From: Asterias amurensis
Taxonomy: Eukaryota > Echinodermata > Asteroidea > Forcipulatida > Asteriidae
Direction: 5' to 3'
DNA: 64,000 bases
NCBI RefSeq assembly: GCF_032118995.1
Contig: NC_092649.1
Coordinates: 13,154,191-13,218,190 of the forward strand
Below the pieces are notes generated by a model. The model did not search any database. It saw nothing but the letters and a program-made list of their open reading frames with translations, and was not told the origin of the DNA. This document shows positions 12,001-22,813 of this stretch, piece after piece (position 1 is the first letter of the stretch; every line of letters begins with the position of its first letter). Position numbers and translations under genes: made by a program.

Positions 12001-14789
12001 TTAAGCACTCACAGTAGTGTAGTTTGTGTTCTCAAGAAAAACCGCTGTCAGCTAACAACACTCTCCTCACGCACATCCTGAAAGTAACAGTTTCTTCACA
12101 GGTGAGCATTTAATCTTTTGAGTGTCTGATTGCAATAGTTTCAATGTTGTTTTCTTCTCGTTCTTTTTTTTGTTGTTCCGGTAACAGCACCTTTGCAGGC
12201 ACCTACTGGAGTTGTCCTTAGTATTAAGGGAACAACCAGCATGTTGGTGAAATGGACTGGCGTCACCATATCAGAGGATGAAGAAACACTTTCAGGATAC
12301 AAGGTAAACCTGGAGAAAAAATATATAGATATATATATATATATATATTTGTACTCACCTCGCCTCACCTTTCCTCTTTAAGCCAAGTGGCCCGTTATAA
12401 AGGATGCAAGGCTTTCTCTCCACTGCACCAAGTCTCTGGCTACAGACTAAGCTTCACCCGAGGATTGCCATTAAAACGCATACCCCGCTTTTTCCAGGTT
12501 TCTGGACACTATGTTAATGCAGTCATACAGTGGCAGTTATCAACCATTTTTAGGACATTCTTTCTTTCCTCAGCACCCAGTCTCTGTCTGCAGGCTTGAC
12601 TTTGCCTCGGCCAAACGCCTTCCTCTCTTTTTCTACAGTTCGCCTCCAGGTTGTTAAAGGTCGTCCTGTTTTTCTTCTGCCTTCTGGAAACCATGTTAAT
12701 GCAGTCTTTTCCTTAGGACATGGTCAATCAGCGTCCACTCTTATTGCCTTGACTTCCTCACTTGTCCTTTAATCTTGGTTTTCCGTTGTACGTTGTATAT
12801 GTATGTAATTGTTGGGTATGACATATGACCATTTGATTTTTAGTACTCTCATTTAATTTTTTTTACAGTACCTTGCTTTTTAACTGCATTTAAATTTGTG
12901 TATGTGATTTTAAAAATATTTGTAATATTGTAATTTTGATGTTTTCACACTGTACTATATTTTTTCAAAAATGTTCTCAAAAGCCAAGTCACCAAGTGAC
13001 TACAGAATCTGTTTTTATTTATTACATTAGGCCTATTACCAATTCTATACTGTGTCTTTATGATTCTTATGAAATGTGTATATCATGTCGTTTATTCTGT
13101 CAGCTTTTTTTAACTGCTTTTTTTGTCATTGCCAATTCAGAAATGTGTCTTCAGTGTGTATCATTCATTTAAGTAATTTTGACAAATTATCTTCTTCTTT
13201 ATAATTATCAATTCATTATTAAGTGTGATAGTTTATGTGATTTATTTTGTCAGCTCACCCAACTTACAAAAATAATAATTACCAATTCGGTAGATTGCCT
13301 TTATGAGTCTTACTAAATGTGTAGTTCTTTTAATTTATTACTGTTAAATTATCTTCGGTTTAAAAAAAAAAAACTCGATAGGTTGTCTGAAAGAGCCTTT
13401 TGAAGTGCTTAGTTCATTTCATTTACTCTCTAAAATTACTTTATTTTATTTTTGTAATAACCAGTTTGGTAGGTTGTCTGAAAGAGCCTTATGCGGTGCT
13501 TAGTTCATTTCATTTATTCTGTAATTTTTTTAATAAAAAAAAAAAAATTAATACCAGTTTGTTAGGTTGTCTTAAACAGCCTTAATAAACGTGTAGTTCA
13601 TTTGATTAATTCTCTTACTTTGATTTCTTGTCAGGTTCTTTACTGGCCCCAGGGAAGTCTTGAAACCGATGCCGAGGTGGAGAAAGCAGGAAAGGCCTCA
13701 ACACAGATAACTATTGATGGTCTTAAGCCAAGCACCAAGTATTTTGTCAAGGTCTTAGGTTACAGTTCAGGGGGTGATGGTGTGACCAGCGACCCTGCAG
13801 CTATTACTACAGGTAATGAAAGACGAGATCGATTGGGAACAGTCATAATTGTAATCACTCAGTTTGATAAGTGCTTTTCACACAACAGTAATTTGTGTGG
13901 GCTCCCTTGCTTAATTTAAGCATGGTTGTAAAATCTAGCAATGTTTGACAAGATTTTGCACGATAACTTGGACAGCAGAAAAATTGTTTTCCTTTCATAC
14001 AAGGTACAATGTGTAAAATTGTACAACCATGTTAGAATTAAGCAAAGCACCCTTGCTATATTGCTCTCGTGTGAAAGGGACTATGGACATCATATTGCAC
14101 CTCAGCATCTTGTGAACCATTACATGGTGCTAAAGATTAGCTTTCATAAATCGTAGTCTCGCATACCTTGCAGGAAAATACTGTATGGTAAATCGCCTTG
14201 AGCGTCGCTGAGTGACGGATATCAGCGCTATATAAGAAGCCACTATTGTTATGATTATCATGATGACATGAACCACAGGGGTGTTGGGTATATTTTTTGT
14301 CAGAGGGAGTGAAAAAGTGGATTTGGGGATTTGGCATCATTTATTGACTGTCTTTTAGAAGTTATAGAAAAAGACCAATTAAATTTTGCGATGTTATAGA
14401 TAGAGTCCTCAAATAAGTGTAAAAGTACCTGAGTCGACCTCACGTTAAAAGGGTAAAAATATGAAGCGCATTAGAACAGTTATGTGCTATATAAGAACTA
14501 GTTATTATTAATATTATTATTAATTAGCCATTGTATTTGTAACCCTTCCTTTTAATTGTAGTTGTGTTATGAAAAACACACCAAATCACACCCTTTCAAA
14601 ATTTTGAACTTAAGAGCGAACTTAAAGTGCGTTCTCTACTTTTTAGGTTTAAAGTAATCCTATGGAATGTTTTTTACTTTGTTTGCAGGAGCCGAAGGAC
14701 AAAGTGAGCCACTTGGATCCGCGGCAGGCCTGTCACAATCCGTTGTTCTCGTACTACTTCCTCTTCTTGTCGCCTTCCACCTCCGTTGA
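2..14789 (+). CDS. Contactin-like GPI-anchored Ig/FN3 cell adhesion protein, 3' part
   Basis: Eleven exons with consensus splice sites and matching phases: 2-164 (runs off the window), 1199-1365, 1904-2186, 3639-3779, 4016-4086, 5374-5605, 6243-6358, 7193-7382, 12188-12303, 13635-13812, 14689-14789 (stop TGA). Exon 1 is the end of an Ig domain (D-x-G-x-Y-x-C). Exons 2-3 hold a full Ig domain (TLTC, YVWLKEG, GGEYMC). Four FN3 domains follow, mostly two exons each: end of exon 3 plus 4, exons 5-6, 7-8 and 9-10. The last exon encodes a short linker (LGSAAG) and a hydrophobic tail ending VVLVLLPLLVAFHLR, as in a GPI-attachment signal. The vertebrate contactin plan is six Ig, four FN3 and a GPI anchor, so the window should start near the fifth Ig. 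It would act at the cell surface in neural adhesion. Introns are full of repeats; the 4.8-kb intron after exon 8 is mostly plain AT-rich DNA. I am sure of the domains; orthology to one contactin is inferred. Confidence 0.9.
750..1148 (+). mobile_element. MITE, family M1 (TTAA-flanked), full length
   Basis: A copy of about 400 bp with inverted ends resembling CAGTGGACACTATTGGTAAT and TTAA at both borders, in intron 1. Internal landmarks shared with other copies here are GAGACCTCAG...GAGATCTCGAAATC and TTTTCACAGGTTT. TTAA flanks are typical of piggyBac-type target duplication, but no transposase is present, so the superfamily is inferred. Other M1 copies: 4347, 20353, 22449, 30397, 32004, 39338 and 56874. 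Confidence 0.75.
2705..2846. repeat. Inverted-repeat (foldback/MITE-like) sequence
   Basis: The left arm (GGTATTTATGAATGGGAAT... to GAGGCCTGGTTCTT) is mirrored by AAGAACCAGGCCTC...GTTCATAAATACC across an AT-rich loop. It lies in intron 3. Nearby 2330-2400 and 2840-2900 share the phrase CAGACAGTTTC with the bases that follow, which suggests several decayed copies of one element. Confidence 0.5.
3006..3128. repeat. 31-bp minisatellite, four units
   Basis: Four near-identical 31-bp units begin at 3006, 3037, 3068 and 3099. Each holds AGCTATTAGTAACATCGCG followed by TTATGTGTGTG. It is intronic and non-coding. Confidence 0.9.
3443..3592. repeat. Imperfect 150-bp palindrome
   Basis: GGGCATTTATGATCGGAA... 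on the left is mirrored by ...ATTCCCTTATTAAATGTC on the right. The centre is a perfect CAGGGTCGTG/CACGACCCTG pair with a short loop. It is probably a miniature inverted-repeat element, ending about 45 bp before exon 4. Confidence 0.6.
4102..4282. mobile_element. MITE with TATAGACCTTTA-type ends
   Basis: The left end ATAGACCTTTACCA and the right end TGATAAAGGTCTAT are inverted. The same terminal family occurs at 29788-29967. It starts 15 bp after the donor of exon 5. Confidence 0.6.
4347..4545 (+). mobile_element. M1 MITE, 3'-truncated
   Basis: Begins TTAAAGGCACTGGACACTAA and follows the M1 layout up to the GCATCTGAAA landmark, then stops matching. It lies in intron 5. Confidence 0.6.
4628..5324. 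mobile_element. Foldback-type element with ~185-bp inverted ends
   Basis: The left arm (AGCCTTGCTCAAGGCAGTCG, then TTATTCGCTCCGAAAA, CCACCCGTAT and GGCCGACAGCCTTGT) is matched in reverse on the right. A 25-bp unit (ACGCACAGTGAATACGGGTG) is repeated twice in the right arm. The unique centre has no coding potential. It ends 49 bp before exon 6. Target duplications are not clear. Confidence 0.65.
5993..6088. repeat. (AAT)n microsatellite
   Basis: An uninterrupted AAT run of about 32 units in intron 6. Open frames across it (poly-Asn, poly-Ile) are artefacts. Confidence 0.97.
6470..6905. repeat. ATTG(C/T)A-type pentanucleotide array
   Basis: About 430 bp of five-base words such as TTGCA, TTGTA and TTGAA. 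It begins about 110 bp after exon 7. Because the words lack stops, open frames appear on both strands; none is credible as protein. Confidence 0.95.
7630..7750. repeat. Short ~26-bp tandem repeat, about three units
   Basis: AGTTGCACAAAGCAAAAA-type units recur three times in intron 8. No function is suggested. Confidence 0.6.
8820..9006. mobile_element. MITE with GTTCATACTTCCTGCGAAT ends
   Basis: The left end AAAGCCTGTTTCATACTTCC and the right end ATTATGAGCCGGGTTTT are inverted, with CGAATG words inside. The same family is cleaner at 22226-22376 and partial at 52941-53061. Probably a TA-target (Tc1/mariner-like) miniature element. Confidence 0.6.
9300..9522 (+). other. Possible alternative last exon of the contactin-like gene
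   Basis: Inside the large intron after exon 8, a weak acceptor (pyrimidine stretch, then ...ATCAAG) precedes an open frame compatible with the phase 1 left by exon 8. It would add about 74 residues: a Thr/Pro stretch (VTTTEMQTPTAPIG), two hydrophobic segments, and the end PFWLTLLW with TAG at 9520-9522. If used, it would give an isoform with three FN3 domains and a different membrane tail. The polypyrimidine tract is modest and no similarity is recognised, so a chance open frame is quite possible. Confidence 0.2.
10854..11018. mobile_element. MITE with TTTCATAGAGCTGCTTAAGC ends
   Basis: The left GGCCCTATTTCATAGAGCTG and the right CAGCTCAATGAAATTGGACC are inverted. A relative lies at 38368-38599 and a remnant at about 50810. 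Intronic. Confidence 0.6.
13030..13630. repeat. Diverged ~70-80-bp tandem repeat next to exon 10
   Basis: About seven diverged units of the pattern ACCAGTTTGGTAGGTTGTCT...GTTCATTTCATTTATTCT. The array ends at the acceptor of exon 10 (13635), so the pyrimidine-rich acceptor tract lies within or beside its last unit. Confidence 0.6.
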
Positions 14790-16578
14790 AGTTCTCCGAT
14801 CACCCAGTGTCTTTTCAACCCACAGTAATCTTGTGTATATGTTTTTTGATAATTAGTCGGCCTATGAAGCTGCATGAGGTTGTTACGTTTTATGATTCAA
14901 TTACGAATCGATCCAGAAGTGTTTTATATTCTTAATACTCGGGACAGTCTAAATCAATGTAGATGCGTAGAACAAAAACGGGGAAATCCAATAATAATTA
15001 GAGTCGTAGATTTCAGATCATTTTCGGAAATTGATTTTGATGGATTAGACACACATACTTTTCCAGTTAATATTCAGGTAAAACTTTGTCTATAGCTGTG
15101 GGTTCACACTTGTCACACATGTGGTGCTGTGGGTTCACACGTGTCACACTCGTGGTGCTGTGGGTTCACACGTGTCACACTCGTGGTGCTGTGGGTTCAC
15201 ACGTGTCACACACGTGGTGTGTTTTGTACTAAAGATATGATTTGTACAGAAATCAGGTTTCCAAAATATTTAGTCAACAGTTACTACCGTAGTATGCCTA
15301 TGTAAACAGTACTACATCGTATGAATGTTGTTCAATTTGAGCTTCGCTTGTATAAAGCTTGTTATTTTATCATTACCCAAGAAGAAGTAATCTATGCTGA
15401 TGTACAGTCCCTCTTCTGTTAGTTGTCATTAATACATCTCAGTCGTCCTTTCCCCCGAACCGAAGGTGTCCGAAGACAGATGTTTTACTTTTATATGAGT
15501 TTGTGAATAGTGTGTACAGTTGTTTTTTGTATTTATGGGTGAGGAAAAAAACCTGTACGTTTTGTTGTGCATTGACTATGATGCATGTACTTTATCAATC
15601 GTCTCAGGTTAACTCGACTGCAAACGTTTACTGGATAATTGCTGCTCTGTGCTTTGATGTTGATTTTGAATTAAATCACTTGTGCAAGGTTGTGGGTTGT
15701 AAGATCCGATGGACTTTGCTGCGTGATGGGTGGCAATTTATTTTCTTACCTCGTGATCTGTGGCAATTTATTTTCTTACCTCATATTGTTCTTCTGTGTG
15801 CCACCCACGACAAGTTCATATCATTTGGATCAAATACAGCAATGCAAATTATGATTGAGTGAAGTCTATAACCGTGAGGTGTGTTCCCTTGACTTCATAG
15901 AGGGCGATTGACTCAGTAAACAATAACAGTCTGGTACCCATTAATCCTCAGGCAGATGCATGAGGTAATGAAAGTCTATGGCTAGCTGATCAATTGTTTT
16001 GGTGGGACAGGCATTGGTTGTTCAAAGAAAATTTGCTTGATTTTTGTTTTTTTCTTTAAAAGAAGAAAAAAAAGATGACAACAAATTTGAAAAGTTATAC
16101 CAATGAATGTGCGGAAACTAAAATATTATGCCTGCTGGCCAGGGTAATGATGATACACAGAAACAAAAGTTTGCTTGAGACGAGAGTTTTCTTTTTGTTT
16201 TCAGTTCAACTGTTATTATTAACGTTATTTTGTGTGTGTTCACGTTGAGGCTTATTTTCAGTAATTGTAACACTGTTGTTAAATATTTTACGAATAATTA
16301 TAAATGTGTCTGAAGTTATGCAATTTTTATCAAGATTCCTGTTTCTATGCCTTCATATCATGAACATTATCAAACAGTTTCATTAAAGGGGTTTAGGGTT
16401 TCCAGTGGATTATTATCTTCCATTTTTCACTGAATGCTTTGATGCCAGAACATTTTGCATGAAGGTTTCTTGATATACACGGATGCATTGTTATTTCTTT
16501 AGGCCCTTTTTGAAATCGCTGGTTTCGCTGTGGCTCTGCTTACGGCTGATTGTTTGAAGCCTTCTACCGGAAGCCTAA
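14790..16578 (+). other. Probable 3' UTR and flank of the contactin-like gene
   Basis: AT-rich sequence after the stop with no credible open frame. It holds a 31-bp minisatellite (15095-15218) and a two-unit 31-bp repeat near 15730-15785. I could not decide on a poly(A) site. Confidence 0.4.
15095..15218. repeat. 31-bp minisatellite, four units
   Basis: Units start at 15095, 15126, 15157 and 15188. Each has GCTGTGGGTTCACACGTGTC followed by ACACTCGTGGT. The half-palindromes CACGTGT and ACACGTG recur. It lies about 300 bp after the stop of the contactin-like gene. Confidence 0.9.
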
Positions 16579-16806
16579 GGGAGCGTCTCAAAAGTCGGGC
16601 ACGTTCCTAGCGCAAAAGAATGTTCCTGCGGGCATATGCCCGCGATCCAATGGATCGCGGGCATATGCCCGCAGGATCGCAACATCATGACAAAGTACAC
16701 GCGGAGCGTTCCAAAAGACCGGTCCTGTGGAACGGACAAAAGCGGCGGGGATACTCTTGCGATCCAAAAAGAACGTTCCTACCGTTCCGACTTTTGAGAC
16801 GCTCCC
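16579..16806. mobile_element. Harbinger-like MITE, 228 bp, with TAA target duplication
   Basis: Ends GGGAGCGTCTCAAAAGTCGG and CCGACTTTTGAGACGCTCCC are perfect inverted repeats. TAA flanks both sides (16576-16578 and 16807-16809). A 3-bp TWA duplication with GGG-start ends is typical of PIF/Harbinger elements. An internal near-perfect 53-bp palindrome spans 16624-16676. Confidence 0.85.
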
Positions 16807-17230
16807 TAAGCCAGATCCAGGGTTAGGAAAGGACATCAATTATCTTAATGCATTTGAAAGAAAGCGGACAATTCCTAATGTGTATGGCTCAAGGCTGAAC
16901 CTGTACTCTGAACTTGAAGCTGAAACTGTTTGATGTGAATCGGAGGGTCTTAAAAAGTGAAGTACATGTAGTATATAGAAGGCAGTTAACAATGTATGCG
17001 AATGCACCGTGTTTTGAGACTTAGGTATTTTTTTCCAAGATGGGGGTTCTGCTGTATAAAGGGTTGGCAGTGTTTCCGTGACAATAATGACACAATAACC
17101 AGCTATGCAGTTCCAAAACAACACACTGGAGCCTTGTATGTGGATTGGATTTTTATTCCCTTTTACGAAGGGTTTTATCGGTCGCCTAAACCTGAATATT
17201 TTCCTCTTTGTCTCTTATTCATTCTGTTAT

Positions 17231-17426
17231 AGACGGATTCATCAGGCTCCGCCCATGGCCCACGTGTGAGCAAGATAACGTGAGCCTCTCCATGCCATTC
17301 TGCACAACTCTGCCGCGCGTGCCAAGCAAACGCGCACGCACGTCAGACTTTATTTGTCTGACTTTGGTTGCGCAATGGGTTGTGATTGGTCATTATGCAA
17401 TAGGGCCGAGTTTAATGAATCGGTCT
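17231..17426. mobile_element. MITE-like dispersed repeat
   Basis: The left AGACGGATTCATCAGGCTCC and the right GGGCCGAGTTTAATGAATCG are inverted. The interior (CGTGTGAGCAAGA...CGTGAGCCTCTC) matches 52528-52733. Confidence 0.55.
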
Positions 17427-19739
17427 AATGGCGCTTGCGCTGTTAGTTGTGTAATAAAATGTAAAGGATGGACACTGTTTGTAACAGTTGGTCTCTTCAT
17501 CTTGGAAGTGAAATACCAGAGTGTTAAAGGGTACTGATTTTTATACATGTGTGACTCTAAAATAACCAAATAGTAAGCTTTTTTTGCATGTTTCCTAACT
17601 TCTTTTTCCATTTTGCTTCTTTCTTGGTCTTTTTTTTTCGTCCTTTATTATTTTTTTTAACAAAAATTAACCTTTAAGGTTACTAACTGTGACGGAGCTG
17701 ATTTATTGCATCCAGATTTAATCTGTAATATAGTGAAAAGTTGTAAAAAAAATGATGTGGAGTCTCAATTTCCATGAGTGCATGTTCATGTTGTAGTTTC
17801 GTGTATGTAAGTGGTTTCGTGTAGCGCTTTGTGGCAGTACTGTAATTTCATTGTGACATAAATTTTAAAACGAGATAGAAAACAAGAAGTTAAAAAATAC
17901 TAATAAATAAATAATATCGAAACCAAATACGAATCCGATCAATTGACAAGCAATACTCTGAATGCAAACAAATTGGAGATTTTTTGATACACAAAGTGTG
18001 CATATAATAATGAGGGTGCTTCCAAACTTGCCATTGGATGTTTTGATGGTGTTGATATCTAGCACCAACCCCATTTGATCATCCTACATTTTGTAATAGA
18101 TGGGGAAGTCGCCAATGACTGGCCTTGCTTTGCTTGTAGTATTAATGGTAGAGTCCGACTCAGGCACACGCAGTAGCATTATGCACACTGGATAGCTCCA
18201 ACCAATGCTGTAGTTTCCCAAAACCCATTGAAACTGTACTTGACACAAGCGGCACAGTCTTGCACTAAACTTAACACCCGATTGTAGTTTTTCTTAATCC
18301 ACGTCCCCATACACTGGTCCTTCCCTCTAGTCTGAATGAATTATGCCTTATTAATGAATATGATAGACTTCAGACAATGCACTGTATAGGAAAAGTTGCA
18401 CGTTCGTGAATATGCTTGTTTAAGCCAGATTATGCATTTTCCTAAGTGGCGTAGCTTTTACGACGGAATACTGTGTAGCATTAGAACAAGCTCTCTTAGT
18501 ATTAGACTGCAGTGGACTAAATTGATAGGTACTAAATCATGTCTGAGACCAAATATTATTGTAGAAAACAGTAGAGCACATCTCTCCCAACTTCTAGAAT
18601 TTGATTCCTAAAGCCGTTCCATTTTTTGATCGTTAAGACCATTTGTAAAGAGTGTTATTATTACGATTATAACCATTAAACATAAATGTTGTATGATGTT
18701 GTTTAAAGTGTAGTTCACCATGTTATTAGGAATTAGTGTTGTAGAAAAGGTTGTGCTTTTATGTAGATCTTGTAAGAGCATATGACTGGCATAAGCTTTG
18801 TATATGTAATGTTTCCCGTACCCCAAATTAAATTGGTGGCGAGGACATAGTTGAATCTAGGATTTCTTGAACTGATATTGTTCGCTTTGATAGATTCTTG
18901 GTAAATCGTCTCTAAAAGTTGGTTTAGTACTAAAGGTAGTACTTCTAACGCTACATAAATTATGATATGTCATGATATTAACAGTACTTACACTATCAAT
19001 TGCCAGTACTGCTATTCACTTAAAACTGTTGGTACTTTATTTTCAACCTTTCTACTTTCAGTAATATTGTCCGTGAAACGATTCAAAACCATGTGGATGA
19101 TGATCTTGTGAATGGTCAGACAGTAGGAGGGTTGATTTTCAAATGCCATTGGCTAAACTCAATGCAGCTGATTGTTGAACAGGCACAAAGCGTATGCGCC
19201 AGCAAAGGCACTGTAGCTCTATTGGTAGGGGTCACACGCTGCCAGCTCCGGTAAAACATCTTTGCTTAGTCATTTCGAATCGATCAAGTTGTGTTCTTGA
19301 AAGTTACTTGTTCGACGTATAGATTGTTGAAACTGTGACATGTTACTCAAGTGTAATCTTAACATTTTAAACTGATGTAATTCTAATTAAGCCTGATGAA
19401 TTCAAAATAAAACACAGCTACAATGATACATCGATGTAGCAAGTCAAGAAGATGGTTTTGTGCACTTGGAAATCATTCTTTAAACGTTGCCTTGGACCCT
19501 AACATAGTCATTTTCAGCTGACATACCGGGAGTACAGCACACACAGTTTAAAGGGAAGCAGTCACATGGAAAGTTACTTTGGAAAGCAGACTGAAATGAG
19601 AGATGAAGGCAGGCTTGAGGCCATAGGTGGGGGTCATATCATATGATGTATGGTATTTCAATAAATTCATAAGGCCTGATTCAATTTGTGGTTAGGCTGA
19701 CCCGAAAAATGGTTACAATGCGAGTTTAGCACAGATTCT
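17427..19739. other. Intergenic stretch without recognised features
   Basis: AT-rich DNA with only short open frames and no codon-like structure or recognisable repeat. It could hold more of the contactin 3' UTR. Confidence 0.4.
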
Positions 19740-20765
19740 GTGTCAGATTGATCAATTTCTTGGGTCGCTTTGACATAGATTCTTGGTCATCTACTGACCC
19801 AGAAATTGGTCGGGCCTTTTGGTCACAGATCCGGGTCGGTTCTGTCTGGTCTTTTGGTCACAGATCCGGGTCGGGCCTTTTGGTAACAGATCTGGGTCGG
19901 TTCTGACCTGGAAGAGTGTGGCAACTAAGTGCTTGTTCAGTAATGTCCGATTGTCTTCAGGATAAGGTACTGTGGAGGATCAATGTCACTGAAAAATACA
20001 ACACCAGGATCATGGCAGTGGGAGTATGGGGCAAACAGAGGTAGAATGGTGGGCACCTATGGGATGAATTTACTGACTGGATAGAGATGCAAATAGTTGT
20101 CAACGGCCTGACGTTTCAATGTTGCCCCATTATGTCTGATAGCGCCCTCTGTTGAAACAAGTTTCTCATTCCATGTTAATAACTTGCCGTCAGTCTGACG
20201 TCACAATAATTACACAGGTTCATGAATTACACCAGAAACGTATCTTGACCGAGCGGCGTACGGACTCTCAGTTAAATACACGCGTGTATACATTACTATA
20301 AAAAATACCTGAGGAAAAAACTCCTCATAAACAAATGAGCAAAGAATACAAGTTTAAAAGCAGTGGACACTATTGGTAATTACTCAAAATAATTATTAAC
20401 ATAAAACCTTTCTTGGTGACGAGTAATGGGGAGAGGTTGATGTTATAAAACAATTGGAGAAAACGGCTCCCTCTGAAGTGACGTAGTTTTCGAGAGAGTA
20501 GTAATTTTCAACGAATTTGATTTCGAGACCTCAGATTTATTACACACATGTACATGTACATGAGAATGTACAATGTGTACAATCATTATGCACGCTGCAT
20601 GCAGAGGGCCGAAAGTGCAGCTGACAAACATCACCTCGGACCAATCAAAACACAGGAGAATGCTTACGTCACTACACGTTTACCCAATGAAAGCATTGTA
20701 TCCAATGAAACAACTTGGTCCGTAAAACCTGTGCCTGTCTTTTGATAAAGACATGGGACCAGTCT
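19740..20765. repeat. Unclassified dispersed repeat, interrupted by an M1 MITE
   Basis: Phrases here recur in the same order at 33300-33815: TGACCCAGAAATTGGTCGGGCC-like, TCTGATAGCGCCCTCT, and AGCTGACAA...GGACCAATCA...CGTCACT...CCAATGA. The left part holds three copies of a CAGATCCGGGTCGG phrase. An M1 copy sits between the two halves. No coding capacity seen. Confidence 0.5.
20353..20538 (+). mobile_element. M1 MITE, truncated
   Basis: Begins TTAAAAGCAGTGGACACTAT and matches M1 as far as GAGACCTCAGATTTA. It is inserted within the dispersed repeat at 19740-20765. Confidence 0.65.
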
Positions 20766-21105
20766 AGAGACGCACTCACACCGGGGTAGGCGGCCCAAAA
20801 TCCCCCATGACACCTCGCAGTTGACCGCAGATTATTAGGCAAAGTCTAATTTTTTAACAGTTTGTTTAAATTAATATTGACATGTTTTTTTTTTAACTGT
20901 ATGCGTTAGAAAGTGTTGTAGCGAAACACCATGGAAACGCCACAGAGAAGGAAAGCAATTTTCACCGCTTTGTATGATTGATAGGGTTATGACACATTTG
21001 TTCATCTTTCTTAATCAGAATTTAATTTGGTTCCTATCGATCTGTAGATTCAGTTTGTTTGCGTTTTGGTCTGCTGTGATGACAATCTTCGATCGGTAAC
21101 TTAGC

Positions 21106-21403
21106 TTAAAGGGACACACGTTGCTTTGGATTGGGTGAGTTGGTCCACACAAAAATGCCTCGAAATAGCACGGTTTTCCTAAACGTCGTGAACTAGCACG
21201 GCATGCCATTTTGTGGGGGAGTCAAATTGACTCCACAAAATTGCCGACCGTGTTTGTTCGCAAAAGAAAAGCGAGTCATATTTATGTGGATCATTATAAT
21301 ATACTTTGAAAACATCTTTCGAACCATATGCATTTTATACCAAACGATTTCAAACACATTTCATAGACCAGATCGCCCAATGCAAGGCAACGTGTCCCTT
21401 TAG
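21106..21403. mobile_element. MITE, family M3 (TTAA-type)
   Basis: Ends TTAAAGGGACACACGTTGC and GGCAACGTGTCCCTTTAG are inverted. A central palindrome GTCAAATTGACTCCACAAAA is shared with a second copy at 28701-28950. Confidence 0.7.
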
Positions 21404-21409
21404 TACATA

Positions 21410-21835
21410 ATGTCTCCCGGACGGTTTTGCATATGCAATCGTGTCCGCCCGAATGCTGCTGCATAATGCAATGTGTCCACCCGGACACATTTGCATATGC
21501 AGTTGTGTCTGCCCCCGTGAAAAACCGTCCTGGCATGCAGTAAATAAAACGCCCTTGGTCGACGGGACCCGTTCGCCATTTTTTTTTTACAAGTGCATGT
21601 CATGAATGACATGGGAAATGTTCGGCCGTTGGGAATTCGCTGCAATCATAAGATACGTGAATATTCATGCTGCTTATACGTATATGTTCAGTGCATGCAC
21701 GCTCGCTTACGCGCGCACATACATGTACAGTCATGTACATGTCCACCGGACGGTTTTTGCATATGCAAACGTGTCCGGAGCGGACAGTAATGCATGGCGG
21801 ACACAATTGCATCTGACACCGGTCACAAACCCGAC
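21410..21835. repeat. Inverted arms rich in TTTGCATATGCAA / GTGTCCG words
   Basis: The left arm (CGGACGGTTTTGCATATGC... to AAAACCGTCC) and the right arm (CGGACGGTTTTTGCATATGC...GGACACAATTGCAT) share repeated GGACAC and TTTGCATATGC words in opposite orientation. ATTTGCAT resembles the POU octamer, but the repeat architecture explains its recurrence. Confidence 0.5.
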
Positions 21836-22225
21836 GTAGGCCTATATAGGTCCTTATACGCAAACCACGCAATATTGCTCTTGTGGAGACTATAAACGAG
21901 AAGAGAAGCCAACTTTCACATTATGTGAATGGATCAAACAATTCGTTTATGGATCAAAGAATGAAGTTATTTTCTATGCAGATGCATGGATACCGACCAC
22001 CGTGGTTCTCGTAATGGTTTTATAGTTGCATAATTCTGCGCCCCGTGCCGTGAAAATGACAACTTTGATTGATTGTCGAAACGCGACCCTTACAGTGGAC
22101 ATTGGGCAGATTGTCCTGAAGGACTATTGACAATGAGTCACGTAAGGATGCATCTCACTAATTTAACTCCCAGAGCATACAGTGCAAAATGCTAAATATT
22201 CAAAAAATACACGGAAAATGCGTAT

Positions 22226-22376
22226 ATAAAGCCCGGTTCATACTTCCTGCGAATGCGAAGCAAATGGGACGTCACAACCCTCCTTTCGCAACTCAACTCA
22301 GTGCGAGTTTCGTTGCGAATTTGTGACGTCAACATTCGTATCGCATTCGCATTCACAGGAAATATGAACCGGGCTA
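22226..22376. mobile_element. MITE with GCCCGGTTCATACTTCCTGC ends
   Basis: About 150 bp. The left AAAGCCCGGTTCATACTTCC and the right GGAAATATGAACCGGGCTAT are inverted and flanked by TA, suggesting a Tc1/mariner-type target. TGACGTCA-like words are inside. Relatives at 8820 and 52941. Confidence 0.7.
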
Positions 22377-22448
22377 TAGTGTCACAGCCGTTGACAGTAA
22401 TGGAAACATTTGTATTGATTCTTAAACTTTTTTAAGCCCCTGCTCAAT

Positions 22449-22813
22449 TTTAATGGACACTGTTGCTAATTACTCAAACTAATTATTAGCATAAGACCTC
22501 AGTTGGTAACGAGTAATTGGGAGAGGTTGATAGTATAAAACATTTTGAAAAACGGCTTCCTCTGAAGTAATGTACTTTTCGTAATTTTCCACGACTTTGA
22601 TTTCGAGACCTCAGAATTAGATTTTGAGGTTTCGAAATCAAGCATCTGAAAGCAATTTCGTGTGACAAGGGTGTCTTTTCTTTCATTATTATCTCGCAAC
22701 TTCGACGACCAATTGAGCTCAAATTTTCACAGGGTTGTTATTTTATGCATATGTTGAGATATACCAAGTGAGAAGACTGGTCTTTGACAATAACAAAGAG
22801 TCAAGTGTCTTTA
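22449..22813 (+). mobile_element. M1 MITE, nearly full length
   Basis: Begins TAATGGACACTGTTGCTAAT and ends CAAGTGTCTTTAA. All M1 internal landmarks are present. Confidence 0.75.

Noticed and set aside
18825-18855. Primer-binding-site-like TGGTGGCGAGGACATAG
   Set aside because: No LTR pair or coding remnant found around it.
19200-19260. tRNA D-arm-like GTAGCTCTATTGGTAGGGG
   Set aside because: No matching T arm or acceptor stem follows; at most a SINE scrap.
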